Both the position numbers and the translations under genes were made by a program. Shown in pieces: positions 24,112-34,150 of a stretch of DNA of 64,000 bases. The DNA is from Cocos nucifera (lineage: Eukaryota > Streptophyta > Magnoliopsida > Arecales > Arecaceae): contig QRFJ01000055.1 in assembly GCA_006176705.1 (NCBI GenBank), positions 930,001-994,000 of the forward strand, given 5' to 3'. The first letter of the stretch is position 1, and each line of letters opens with the position of its first letter. The notes under the pieces are model-generated. The model did no database searches, was not told the origin of the DNA, and saw nothing but the letters and a program-made list of their open reading frames with translations.

Positions 24112-25677
24112 TGATAAGTACCATAAATTTATCAATAAAAGTATTAATTTATTAATTAATTTATATTTATTTTTAAAAATTAATAATTAATTTATATATA
24201 TTTTTAAAAAATTAATAATTTTATTAAATTAAAAATTAAGTAAAAAGTAATAAAATAAAAATAAAATATTATTATCAGTAAAAAGAGTTTATTTTTTATC
24301 ATAATAAAATAAATTTAAAATAAATCAAAGCTAAAATGGATCAGATATGAATTTTTAAAGAAAAAAATTAAAATAAAAAAGGAAATGGCTTAGTTGGCTC
24401 ATCAAGCTAAGCTGTAGAAGCCGTCAACCAGTCTACAAAATTAGGTGTGGATTGCTAGCTCAGTAAATTTTGGCCAATCAGAGCATGCCACGTGGTGGAC
24501 CAAGACTGCTAAAGGATCTAAAGAAAATTCATCATGGTGTATAGGGATAAAATGATAATTTAATAGGACTTGCTAGGTGCTGATTGGTTCGATCTTCAAA
24601 TGTGCCCGATCTATATGGTCCACATGAATAGTAATGGCACCATCGGATGGTTCTAGTGGTTTGCAGTCTAGATCCAATGACCAGGATGGTTATCAGTTTT
24701 GATTTAGTTTTCCCAACTCTTCCTGATCGCGATCCAATGGTCGACAGCACTCCAAACTCAAATCCAACGGCCCAGGAAGCTTCAGACGGTGATCCAACCT
24801 TCCTATGATGATCTAACGGTCTGATCTTCTCCAAATCAACTTGATCGAATAGTCAAAACTTAATCCGACCTGATCTAGGCTATTACACATCTATTTTTGA
24901 TGATTTTTGGATCGTTTAATCTAGATTTGATAGCCATATTTCACCAGAACCTTCAAGATGCTTCTAGGGACTTTTTTAATCCAATTTTCACTAGGATTTT
25001 ATTATTTTTGCCAATCAAAACTCTCCTTAGTCCCATATTGCCCAGCAACAAATACTCCAGCCCTCCTAACTCTATTTAAAGGACTCCAGACCTCTAGAAT
25101 CAATTATCTTCGATCATAAGAAGGAGTTTGGTAAAGGTTAGAGCTATGCTTGGGTTAGAGGCTGCTTCAAGGCAATGAGTGCTGTGAAGAAGAGCTGACT
25201 TCTATACCATCTCAATATCAATGTCGATTCAAGTTCAAGATCAGTTATTTCTTAGTTTTTATTTTTTCTATTCTTTTTAATTTTATGTATTTAAATTATG
25301 AACTTTTAAATTAATGAAAAGTTTTATTTTTAAGCACTTTAAATTCATGCTTTTTATTTTAATTATAATTTAATTTTTGCTCTTTAATTTTAATTGCTCT
25401 TTAATTTCATTGCAAGTAGATGCTAAGATCTAACTAGTAGATCTTAGTATCAAGCTTAAATTTCTGCACTTTTTAATTTTTGCTTATAATTCTATTTTTT
25501 GACTTCAAATTAATTTTTTTAAATTTTTTTATAAAAATCAAAGATTTCAAAACTAAAACACTATCTTTTCTGTGGATTCGATTCGACTCACTACTTTCTA
25601 TCTATTTTTAATTATTTTAAGAAGTTGAATTAAACTGATAAATATGATGTTTTAACGACAACATCATGCTCTTATCA
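24112..25677 (+). repeat. 3' LTR of the gag-only Ty3 element
   Basis: Begins TGATAAGTACCATAAATTTA and ends CTCTTATCA, as in the 5' LTR. Holds an extra ~110-base segment around 25395-25505 with a local repeat of GATCTAACTAGTAGATCTTA type. Confidence 0.9.
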
Positions 25678-26037
25678 AGACATATGATCAATATCATTTT
25701 ACATAAAGATAGGTTTAAAATTATTTTATATTCCAATTTATTCTAGAAGCAAAATTATTTATTATGTATTTTATGTAGTTAATAATAGTTGGTTATATGG
25801 TAATTAAAATATAGTTAACTCTATTTGACCCAAACCCAATGCAGACCTGATTCATATTTGAATTTTTCAAATTGGGGTCATGTTATACATGGATCCAACC
25901 TAATTTGAATGAACCATTGGGTCAAAAGTTTTAACCATGGACCCCACCTGACCCAATGTTCTATTGGTTTGGGTCTAGGTCAAACATAAGGACTCGACCA
26001 AGGAACTATATCAAATCGAGGTCACTAATGACCTAGT

Positions 26038-26062
26038 CCGATCTAAACCATTTGCACCCTTA
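26038..26062 (-). other. hAT-like terminal inverted repeat, right
   Basis: CTAAACCATTTGCACCCTTA is the inverted partner of the left terminus at 17873. Confidence 0.8.
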
Positions 26063-26070
26063 CTAATATA
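26063..26070. repeat. 8-bp target duplication, right copy (hAT-like)
   Basis: CTAATATA, one transition from the left copy CTAATACA (17865-17872). Confidence 0.85.
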
Positions 26071-26459
26071 TACAATGATGATTTTTTACACCACATGAGA
26101 TATCAAAAGATTGATGGTCATTGGGTTCAAAGAGAAGCTATAGAGAGAGATAATCAAAGAATCAGATGACTAGAGGATGAGCTTGAGCAGCTTGATGTAG
26201 GACCTAGTGAACTAGTGATTCATCTCGATCAAGGTTTTGAGTCACCAGCACCAACCTAGCAACCTTAGGAGACTATAGGGCTAGAGCAGCTATCAAAGAA
26301 TGGAGGGGTTGACTATGTAGCTTTTGAGTCTTAGCTACAGCATCCAAAGAGTGGCACCACCAGGACTATCATATTGGATGGTGATCAGCTGAGATAGGTG
26401 GTTGATTAGGTGATCATAGGCCTTCTAGCATTCGGAGCACTTACATAAGGGAGAGTAAT
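26071..26459 (+). pseudogene. SIRE-1 envelope-like ORF3, second part (broken)
   Basis: Continues the ORF3 frame from the left of the hAT-like element: NDDFLHHMRYQKIDGHWVQR, then EAIERDNQRI, LEDELEQL and later charged sequence with stops. The heptad-like leucine/charge pattern suggests a short coiled coil. It is cut at 26460 by the terminus of CACTA-C, so the C-terminus is not seen in this copy. Confidence 0.65.
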
Positions 26460-26489
26460 CACTACTACAGAATGGAGTTATGTCAGCAC

Positions 26490-26935
26490 TTACTATTATA
26501 GCAACTCTAAAATTACTGCCATAGGATTCTGAGGTAGCTATTATACCTAACGGCCGCCATAGACTCAACTTATAGTAGCAGTTATCATTAACCACTACCA
26601 TAGGTTGACCTATGGCAGCGATTACAATAAACCATTGTCATATATCCAATCTATAATAGTAGTTACATAAAATCACTATTCTAGATCAAATCTATAGCAG
26701 CGGTTATACTTAATAGCTGCCAAAGATTTGATTTATTACAGTGGTTAATCAACCGCTACTATATATTCAATCAGTGAAAATGGTTATCCTTAACTGCTAT
26801 CATAGATTGAACCTATGGCAGCAGTTTTATGTAACTACTACCACAAGTCAACCAATAGCAGCTGTTAATTATAATCATTGCCATAGATCAATCTGTGGCT
26901 GCGGTTAATTATAATCACTACTATAGGTGCATAAT
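26490..26935. repeat. CACTA-C subterminal repeats
   Basis: Degenerate copies of GGCAGCGGTTA / TAACCGCTGCCATAG about every 30-40 bases in alternating orientation. The motif differs from those of CACTA-A and of CACTA-B/D. Further copies lie at 27935-28090. Confidence 0.8.
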
Positions 26936-26958
26936 ATAATTTTTTTTATATTTTTTTT

Positions 26959-27911
26959 TGAATATGATATAAATTTAGAATTTAAAATCCATCTTCATCA
27001 TTCATTATCTAAATAATTATCATTAGAGTATCATCATAAATGATCATCTCAATCCGATAGCCCTAGCTATGTTGATCAATAAAATTTGATTTTAATGGCT
27101 ACGAACAACTGCATAATGATCTGATAGATAAGGACCACCAATTGATTTAAAAACTTGCAACAATGATTTAGATGATGTTTGTAATATACTATCAAAATTT
27201 TTCTTTAATCAGACATCATTATTATGGTCAATCTAGTACGAGATGATTTTGGTTGTTAAATAAAAAATGGGTGATCAAAAGGCCAAACAGTGCCCAATCA
27301 TAAGATAACTTTTTTAGAAAAATGATCTTTAGTACTATTTTAATTATTTGTATGATGGTGATCATAAAATTCAAACCCCATGTATATGAATGATCCAAAA
27401 TTATATGTCTCTTGATACTCATTCTTAAAGGTCTTATATAATTATGTTTGTGCTTTTATAAGATATGTTTAACATGGATAGTTCATATAGATATGGTTTG
27501 GATTTTATGATCACCATCATATAAATAATTAAAGTTATAGAAAAAATTAATTATCTAAAAAATCATCTATTAATCAAATACCATTGACCTTTTGATCACT
27601 CATTTTTTATTTAACGGCCAAAATCATCTAGTCCTAGATTGACTATGATAATGATATTTGATTAAAATAAAATTTTAACAATATGCTACAAATATTATCA
27701 AGATCATCATTGCAAGTTTTTAGATCAATCGATGATCTTTATCTATCAGATCATCATGTGATCATTCATGATCATCGAAATTAAATTTTATCGATCGACA
27801 TAGCTAGGGCTATCGAATCGAGATGGTCCTTTATGATAATACTCTAACGATAATTATTTAGATAATGAACAATGAAGATGAACTTTAAATTTTAAAATTA
27901 TATCATATTCA
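26959..27911. repeat. Complete ~950-bp palindrome (foldback) in CACTA-C
   Basis: The left arm starts TGAATATGATATAAATTTAG and the right arm ends TATATCATATTCA. The arms pair for about 430 bases each around a centre near 27435. It is homologous to the palindrome at the left edge of the window (1-790). The flanks are AT-rich and a target duplication is not clear. It codes for nothing (the open frame 27228-27422 is incidental). Confidence 0.85.
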
Positions 27912-28099
27912 GAGAAAAATATAAAAAAAAATCTGTATTACCAATCTATAGCAGTGGTTGCAAAAATCACTACTATAGGATCTATTGCAGCAGTGGATAA
28001 CTGCTGCTATAGATCAAATAGTAGTAGTCTTATGTAACTATTGTAATAGATCTATGGCAGCGGTCTCAAAAATTGCTGCCATAGATATGGCTAAATTTG

Positions 28100-28560
28100 C
28101 CTGCACATCGAGTTTTCATCTTCTCTCTCGTTCACTCACTCTCTCTCCTCTCTACCTATGCCCTAGCTATCCTTCCTACAGTCAACCTGCCCCTCCACTG
28201 GCTTGCCCCATCATCGGCTGCCTCTCTTTAGTGTAGCCCCCCTCCCTCTCTCTCTTTCTCTCTTCAAGCAAGAACCCATGCCCTAGCTACCCACCCCATC
28301 ACCACCCCCTTCCTTGACCTCGCCGTCGGCTATGGCCTCACCTCGGCCCTGACCCCATCAGCCTCACCTCCCTCGACCCTATTCTCCGCTACCCCCTTTC
28401 CTCTAGCTTCGCTATGGGCCCGCCCCACCATCGGCTCCAGCCTCCTTGGCCTCGGCCTTCTTTGGCCTACCCCTTTCCTCTAGCACCACTGTTGGCCCTC
28501 CCTCTAGCATCATCACTAGCGACCCTCGTAGTTTGCGTGACCCCCTCCCCATAGCAGGTA
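28100..28560 (+). repeat. Pyrimidine- and GC-rich segment of CACTA-C
   Basis: Begins with CT-rich sequence (TCTCTCGTTCACTCACTCTC) and continues with CCTCGGCC / CCCCATC-type imperfect repeats. It holds the same place relative to the subterminal array as the GC-rich islands of CACTA-B and CACTA-D. No gene is recognised. Confidence 0.5.
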
Positions 28561-29139
28561 TACTTTTTTATTTAATTTTATAATAATATTAATAATTAAT
28601 TATAATATTTATAATATTATAAATATTTATAATATCTATTTATAATATTATTAATATTTATAATAATATTTATTATAATATTCATAATTATTATAAATAT
28701 TATAATAACTATTATTATTATATTTATTATAATAATATTATAATAAATAGTCCACCAAATAATTATGTTATTTATAAAAAAAGAAGCTATGAAAAAATCT
28801 TTATAACATAAGTATTATTTATGTTATAAATAATACTTAAATCATTTTTTTTATTTTATTATTTTTTATAATATTTTATTTTAAAAAATTAGTTTTTTTG
28901 CTTTTTATAAAGATGCTATGTTTATTTTGGATGAAAAATGATTAATTTTTAGTATAATTTTAGTGATATGAGTTTTTTTATTTTTTCTCTTCTTCTGTAA
29001 ATATTTTAATAATTCCAAATGGCAAGACTCTTAGATGGCCGGCGACTGTTTAGTGAGCAACCATTTACAGCTAATTTGGTTTAGTTGTAGCAGATATCGA
29101 AAGTATTTTTATAATGCATGATTAAATAATGAATCTAAA
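28561..29139. other. AT-rich low-complexity region
   Basis: 28570-28750 is built of ATAATATTATAAATATT-type sequence. No gene is recognised. An ATG near 29023 is followed by a short frame too decayed to identify. Confidence 0.6.
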
Positions 29140-29667
29140 TCTCTTTTTTATTTTTATTATTTTTAATTTTTTTAGTATTTAAAGAGAATCTCTGCTAGTG
29201 GGTTCTAGGCCATGCTGATGGTTGTGGGCCACCCCGATGGATTCTGGGCCATGCTGACGGGTTCTGGGTCGTCAGGTCAGCCTAGAAGTTTTCATATATG
29301 TGTTGGTTATTGATTCCATATGTAATCATCTTTTCTAAGAGTGACATATGATCATAATTGTGATAAGAAACCTATAGTAATGGTATATGTGTACATTCAC
29401 CCTACGATTTGTTAAGTTAAGTTCTATCCTTACTAACCTAAGGAGTACTCCTTAATGCTTTTGAGATAATATATAATGGAAATATTAGAGACATAGGTTT
29501 TCCTTTATCTTGAAAGGTAGATATAAAGTAAAATTATTTGTTGCTCCTTCTTAATTATTTTAATTATTTTTAAAATATATATAGAATAGATATAATAAAA
29601 TATATAAATTAAAATTAAATATTATTTAAAAAGTTATGCCCCATGCAATGCATGGATTATAAGCTAG
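29140..29667 (+). mobile_element. Candidate small non-autonomous Helitron
   Basis: The 3' end shows a 7-bp hairpin CCATGCA-A-TGCATGG (29641-29655), eight bases, then CTAG (29664-29667) followed by T, the CTRR-plus-T pattern of plant Helitrons. The proposed 5' end is TC at 29140, preceded by A. No protein is encoded. The 5' end is a weak call because only two bases define it. Confidence 0.4.
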
Positions 29668-30895
29668 TTTTATTGATTAAATCCAATTAATGTTCAATCA
29701 TGGTCTATAATTGAGGTTGGTCCTTGCATCCATAATTTAAATCGGTCTAATATGACCGAACCCAAGCCCAAGTGAACCCAACATAAATGGGTAGTATAGC
29801 AAACAAACAGTGATGAGCCAAACTATAATTTAAGTTATGCAGATACATCACGTCACAATATCGTGTCGTATACCTGTGACATCAACCATCGCCAACAAGC
29901 ACCACAAGTGGAGGGATGGCTTTAAAATGTGTGGCAGTGCCACCAGTGGCCAATAAGACTCTGATGATGGAGGACTTGGACTTTCATGCCCCCATGGATG
30001 ATGCCTGATATGTGGTGTAGCTCTGCTTGTAGGGGAGGGAACTCTCGACGTCATGTACTACAATTTCTTGGATGTTTACGATGAGATCAACCTATTTATA
30101 TAGACATATTAAAAAGAATAATTATCTAAATTAACCAAAATAAACTTATAACAAAGTTACAAATCTTAATATCAATTTTTAATGTAATATTTTTTAGATA
30201 CTACTTATTTTCCCTACTAGATACGTGCTTTGGTAAGTAGCATTACTATACAATGCCAAGCTCGGTATCGCATATCCGCTTGATCTTTCCTATCAATAGA
30301 GCATGATGTAAAAGTATGGTAAGATTTGAATAGACTCCAGTTTGCTAGAATCTAAAATAAACATACCATAATGGCCTCTTATTTCAAGCAAGATAACAAT
30401 CAGCAACTGGATATATTTCCCCCAACAAGATAGTCTTTCCGTAGATTGATCATAGACCACTTTAAGGGTAGATTCCATATTAAACTAGCAAAAAAATGTA
30501 GATTGATTATAAATACATAAACAAATAATATAGATATTACACTAGAAAAATAAATAGTAGAGATCCAACCATAGTAGCTAAAATCATGCCTTAAAAATGA
30601 AAAAAAAATTCAAAAATTCTTAATATTGTTAATGTTTCTTAACATTGCATGTCATGATGGCATCAAAAACTATCTAGCTTTCACCTCCGCTCCTCGACGG
30701 GCTATGGGGAACTCAACATTTGAGCCACTATCGATGCATATTCCATCCACCTCCGCATTGGCTTCGACTTTGGTGGCATATACTCCTCTTACCGACACAT
30801 CTGAGCTTGCATCAACAGCTATGTTGGCAGCCTATGCATCTTCGATACATACTTCATCCACCGATCTAGCTCCATCGGCATCCACATTGCATGAT
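29668..30895. other. Unassigned region, no gene recognised
   Basis: About 1.2 kb without recognised protein, terminal repeats or tandem structure. The open frames 29848-30054 and 30293-30478 (minus) and 30626-30919 (plus, Ser/Thr/Ala-rich) show no domain. It could be the interior of CACTA-C or an older remnant. Confidence 0.5.
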
Positions 30896-31400
30896 CACTA
30901 TAAGAAAAATGGATATTAGCGACAGTATTAGCGACGGTGAAAACATCCATTGCTAATAAGAGATTTTTGCCACTACAATATCAATAAAAAAGAGGCATCA
31001 ATAATACTATTAGCAATGGCAATCTTGATATTAGCAATGACAAGAGCCATCTCTAAAAATCTAATTTTTTTTAAAATATTTAAAAATAAAAAAATATTAG
31101 CGATGATAAATTTTAATTATTATTGACAAAGAAAACATCATCACTAATAACTCACTACTAGCAATGGTAGTTTTATTACTGGTGATAGCTTAAGCCATAG
31201 CTAAAATTATTAAAAAATTTTAAATATTTTTGTAAGATTTAAGTATAAAATATGTATTAGCAATGGTGGATTTTGGATATTAGCAACAAAAAATTATCCA
31301 TCACTAATAAATTTTTAAAAATAATAATTTAGGGAAGAAAGATTATTTTAAAATGTTACTGGCAATGGAATTAGCGATGGAAGTTCTGGCATCGCTAATA
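30896..31400. repeat. CACTA-D left terminus and subterminal repeats
   Basis: Terminus CACTATAAGAAAA followed by TATTAGCGACAG, TTAGCGACGG and inverted CCATCGCTAATA units, the same motif as in CACTA-B. Confidence 0.8.
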
Positions 31401-31404
31401 ATCC

Positions 31405-32640
31405 AGACTCTAATTCAGATTCAATTCGAATCTGATTCGAATACAATTCAAAATTCTATCAAACCTAATCTAATTAGGCTTTGAATTCAAATCTTGCTTA
31501 TATTATAAAATCTAATTAACCTCAAATTAAGTTAAAATTAATTTAATTTAATTTAAATTAATTAAAAAAATTAATTTTTAATTTGGATTCAATTCGAATC
31601 TAATTCAAAATTCTATCAATTCTAATTTAATTAGACTTTTAATTCAAGTTCTATTTGGATAATAAAATCTAATTATTTTTAAATTAAGTCAAGCCTAATT
31701 AAATTTAAAATAATTTAAATAATTAAAAAAATAATTTTTAATTTAGATTTGATTTGAATCTAATTCGAGCTCGATTCAAATCCAATTTGGAATCCTATAA
31801 ATCTTAATTTAATTAGACTTTTAATTCATGTTCTACTTAGATAGTAAAATTCAATTATCTTTAAATTAAGTCAAATCTAATTAAATTTAAGCTAATTTAA
31901 ATCAATTAGAGCTTGATCTATGATTACATTTAAATTTAATTCGAATCCGATTCGAATCTAATTTGAAATCCAGTCAAACTTAATTCAATTAGACTTCGAA
32001 TCCAAATCCTATATGAATCATAAAACCTAATTGATCTCAAATTAAGTCAAGATTAATCAACTTAAAGTTGATTTAAATTAATTAGAAGAAAATAATTTTT
32101 AATTTAGATTCAATTCAAATCCAATTCAAATTCGATTTGAATTCGATTAGAAAATCTATCAATCTTAATTCAATTAGACTTTAAAATCTAAGTTCTATAG
32201 TAAAATCTAATTACCTTCATATTAAGTCAAGCTTAATTAAATTTAATCTAATTAAAATCAATTAGAAGAAAATGGTTTTTAGTTTAGGTTCGATCTAAAT
32301 CTAATTGGAATCCGATTCGAATCCAATTCAAAATCCTATCTAACCTAATTCAATTAGACTTTGAATCCAAGTCTTAATTAGATTTTAAATCAAATTATCC
32401 TAAACTTAAGTCAAGCCTAATTAAATTTGATTTGATTTAAATCAATTAGAAAAAAATGGCTTTCAATTTAGGTTTTATTTGAATCAAATTTGAATTTAAT
32501 TCAAAATCCTATCAAACCTAATTTAATTAAACTTTGAATCCAAGTCCTATTTAGAATATTAAAATTCAATTAGCCTCAAATTAAGTCAAGCCTAATTAAA
32601 TTAAATCTATTTTAAATCAATTAAAATTTGATCTATAAAT
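31405..32640 (+). repeat. Tandem array, ~180-bp period, about 7 copies, in CACTA-D
   Basis: A landmark motif AATTAGACTTTGAATCC recurs near 31470, 31633, 31810, 31988, 32171, 32351 and 32530. The spacings are 163, 177, 178, 183, 180 and 179. Units are rich in GAATC/GATTC and AATTAAATTTAA. No coding frame. The array sits within the left subterminal zone. Confidence 0.85.
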
Positions 32641-32749
32641 TAATTAAGTTTAAAAATTTAATAAAATTCAATATTAATTTTTAGCCATCCAAAAAATGAC
32701 CAAAGAGAAAAAAATTAATATTAAAATATATTTTTTAGAAAGAATTATA

Positions 32750-33095
32750 ATTATTAGTGATGACTTTAGCAACCGAGATCTTGTCGTCACTAAAAATTTT
32801 GAAAAAAAATATTTTAAAAAAATTTAATATAATTAGCAATGGAATTTTTGTATTAGCGACACTTTTGCTATCAGTAATAATATTTTTCGATGGCATTACC
32901 GATGGCTTTTTATCGTTGGTAATTATTAAAATTTTTTAAAAAATTAAAATAAAAATTTAGTATTATAAAAATTTTAATATTATTATCAATGGCATTTTGT
33001 TATTAGCCATAAAATTTACTGTCGCTAATAACTTTGACATAGAAACTTTGGTTTTGCCGACCATATTACCAACAGTAGTTTTGTCGTCGGTAATA
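32750..33095. repeat. CACTA-D subterminal repeats, second block
   Basis: TTAGTGATG / TCGTCGGTAATAG-like units resume after the tandem array and end at the GC-rich island. Confidence 0.7.
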
Positions 33096-33099
33096 GTCC

Positions 33100-33950
33100 A
33101 CCCACTCTGCCCACCTCTTTGGTGGAAAAAAAAATTCAACCAAAAAATTTTCTTCGCACCTTCTCCACTGCCTGTGCATTCTTCCTGACATTCCCTACTC
33201 CCTGTGCATCCTCCTTCCCAGCAATCGGACCCCACCGGCACCTCCTACACTATGGCCCCTAGCTAACCGCTCCGGCCCCTCTTTGCCGGCATCCTTGTGG
33301 TTGCCCTAACCCCATCATGTCGGCCCCACCTCCCTTGAGGCCACCCCAACACCGCAACCCTAGCCTCACCTCATCCGCTGCCACACTGACCCTACCGGTG
33401 TCTCCTACTCCATGGTCCCGAGCTAGCTGCCATGATCCTGAGCCCCTCCTGCGGCCACCCAGAACCCGTCGGTGCCTCTTGCGCCACGGCCCCGAGCCTC
33501 TCACCCCATTCTTGCCTCTCTTGTGGCCATCCCCACCCCACCAACGCCTCCTAGATGGTGACCCCGAGCTAGCCACCCCATCCCCGCCTCTCCCACGATC
33601 ATCCCCACCCTATTGGCACCTCCTATGCCGCGGCCCCAAGCATGTTATCCTGGCTTTGCCTCTCCTATGGCCGGCTCCACCTCGCTGGTGCCTACAACGT
33701 CGCGGCCCCAAGCCCACCACCCCAGCCCTACCTCTCCCATGGCTGCCCCCACCTCACTGGCACCTCCTTATCCATAGTACTGGATCCTGCCATCTCAATC
33801 CCACTAGCCAGTCTGACTGTATGACCCCTGCCATGCTGCCCCCAACCTACGATCCCAATCTTGCAGTCCCTTGTAGCCCCTTCCCCCAGCCTGTGGCCCT
33901 GATCTTGCAGTCCCTTCTCTCCTACTATAAGTAGCAGCAGTTCATCGGCA
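33100..33950 (+). repeat. GC-rich tandem array, ~72-bp period, in CACTA-D
   Basis: Units of the kind GCCTC...CACGGCCCCGAGC...CCACCCC...CCTCTC...GGCC..CCCCACC measure about 72 bases by hand (for example 33474 to 33545). Since 72 is divisible by three, the array stays open in frame and yields a Pro/Leu/His-rich 205-codon frame (33317-33934) with 24-residue repeats, plus other frames. I do not call it a gene. Confidence 0.75.
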
Positions 33951-33989
33951 TTAGCATCAGCTGATGTTGTTTAGTATTAGTGAAGTCTA

Positions 33990-34150
33990 GTGCCATCACT
34001 AATTAATTAATTAATTAGATAGATAGGATTTGAATCTCGACATGTAGAGTATTCAAATCGAGAGAAGATAATTGTCAATGTTGCAAGCATGAGGCTTGGG
34101 CATGCCCTGCATGCCCGGGCCTTGGGTCATAGCAGGCGTCAAAGGCATTT
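33990..34150 (+). repeat. Block shared with CACTA-B
   Basis: AATTAATTAATTAG followed by GAATCTCGACATGTAGAGT and a GGCTTGGGCATGCC..GCATGCCC segment. The inverted equivalent is at 8560-8765. It is placed between the GC-rich island and the transposase start in both elements and may be 5' UTR or intron. Confidence 0.75.

Larger units (their letters stand above)
18103..25677 (+). mobile_element. Gag-only Ty3/gypsy LTR element (TR-GAG-like) inside the hAT-like element
   Basis: Two LTRs (18103-19549, 24112-25677) that both start TGATAAGTACC and end CTCTTATCA enclose 4.56 kb. Just inside the 5' LTR is a tRNA-Asp-like primer site, and just outside the 3' LTR is a purine tract. The internal region carries a decayed gag only; no protease, RT, RNase H or integrase motif was seen in any frame. 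This fits the TR-GAG class of non-autonomous plant elements. The flanking 5 bases (AAACT and AGACA) match at only three positions, so the target duplication is not convincing. Confidence 0.75.
17873..26062. mobile_element. Non-autonomous hAT-like element in ORF3 of SIRE-1
   Basis: Terminal inverted repeats begin TAAGGTTACAAATGGGTTAG on the left and, on the complement of the right end, TAAGGGTGCAAATGGTTTAG. An 8-bp duplication flanks it. Without the Ty3 element inside, it is only about 615 bases and codes for nothing, so it must have been mobilised by a transposase elsewhere. The GACCC/GGGTTGG-rich interior near both ends is typical of such elements. ORF3 of SIRE-1 continues on the right side. 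Confidence 0.8.
3530..26459 (+). mobile_element. SIRE-1: old SIRE-like Ty1/copia element, shell broken by later insertions
   Basis: This is the oldest layer on the left side of the window. The pieces in order are: gag C-terminus, protease and GAG-pre-integrase (3530-4632), integrase core (12976-13330), RT and RNase H (15151-16674), spacer (16675-17050), and envelope-like ORF3 (17051-17872 and 26071-26459). The 5' LTR and first half of gag are missing. ORF3 is cut by CACTA-C, so the 3' LTR is not seen. The order protease-integrase-RT-RNase H is diagnostic of Ty1/copia, and the extra ORF downstream of pol points to the SIRE/Maximus lineage (an inference; no tree was made). Confidence 0.8.
26460..28560 (+). 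mobile_element. CACTA-C, left part of a CACTA-type element
   Basis: Starts CACTACTACAGAATGG at 26460, inserted in SIRE-1 ORF3. Subterminal repeats, a complete large palindrome, more subterminal repeats (27935-28090) and a pyrimidine-rich segment (28100-28560) follow. Its right terminus was not found: no TAGTG end with a matching subterminal array occurs before CACTA-D, so 28560 is only the limit of what can be assigned. It may have lost its right end, or CACTA-D may be inserted into it. Confidence 0.65.

Noticed and set aside
18098..25682. 5-bp target duplication for the gag-only Ty3 element (AAACT / AGACA)
   Set aside because: Only three of five positions agree; not strong enough to claim.
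29020..29110. Possible TNP2 N-terminus of CACTA-C starting at an ATG near 29023
   Set aside because: A few residues can be made to resemble the CACTA-D start in one frame, but the match is too short and broken by stops.
30626..30919. 97-codon Ser/Thr/Ala-rich frame running into the start of CACTA-D
   Set aside because: No recognisable domain, and it crosses the CACTA terminus at 30896, which makes a conserved gene unlikely.
33317..33934. 205-codon Pro/Leu/His-rich open frame as a protein gene
   Set aside because: It is the translation of a ~72-bp GC-rich tandem array whose period is a multiple of three; other frames on both strands are open too and no domain is visible.
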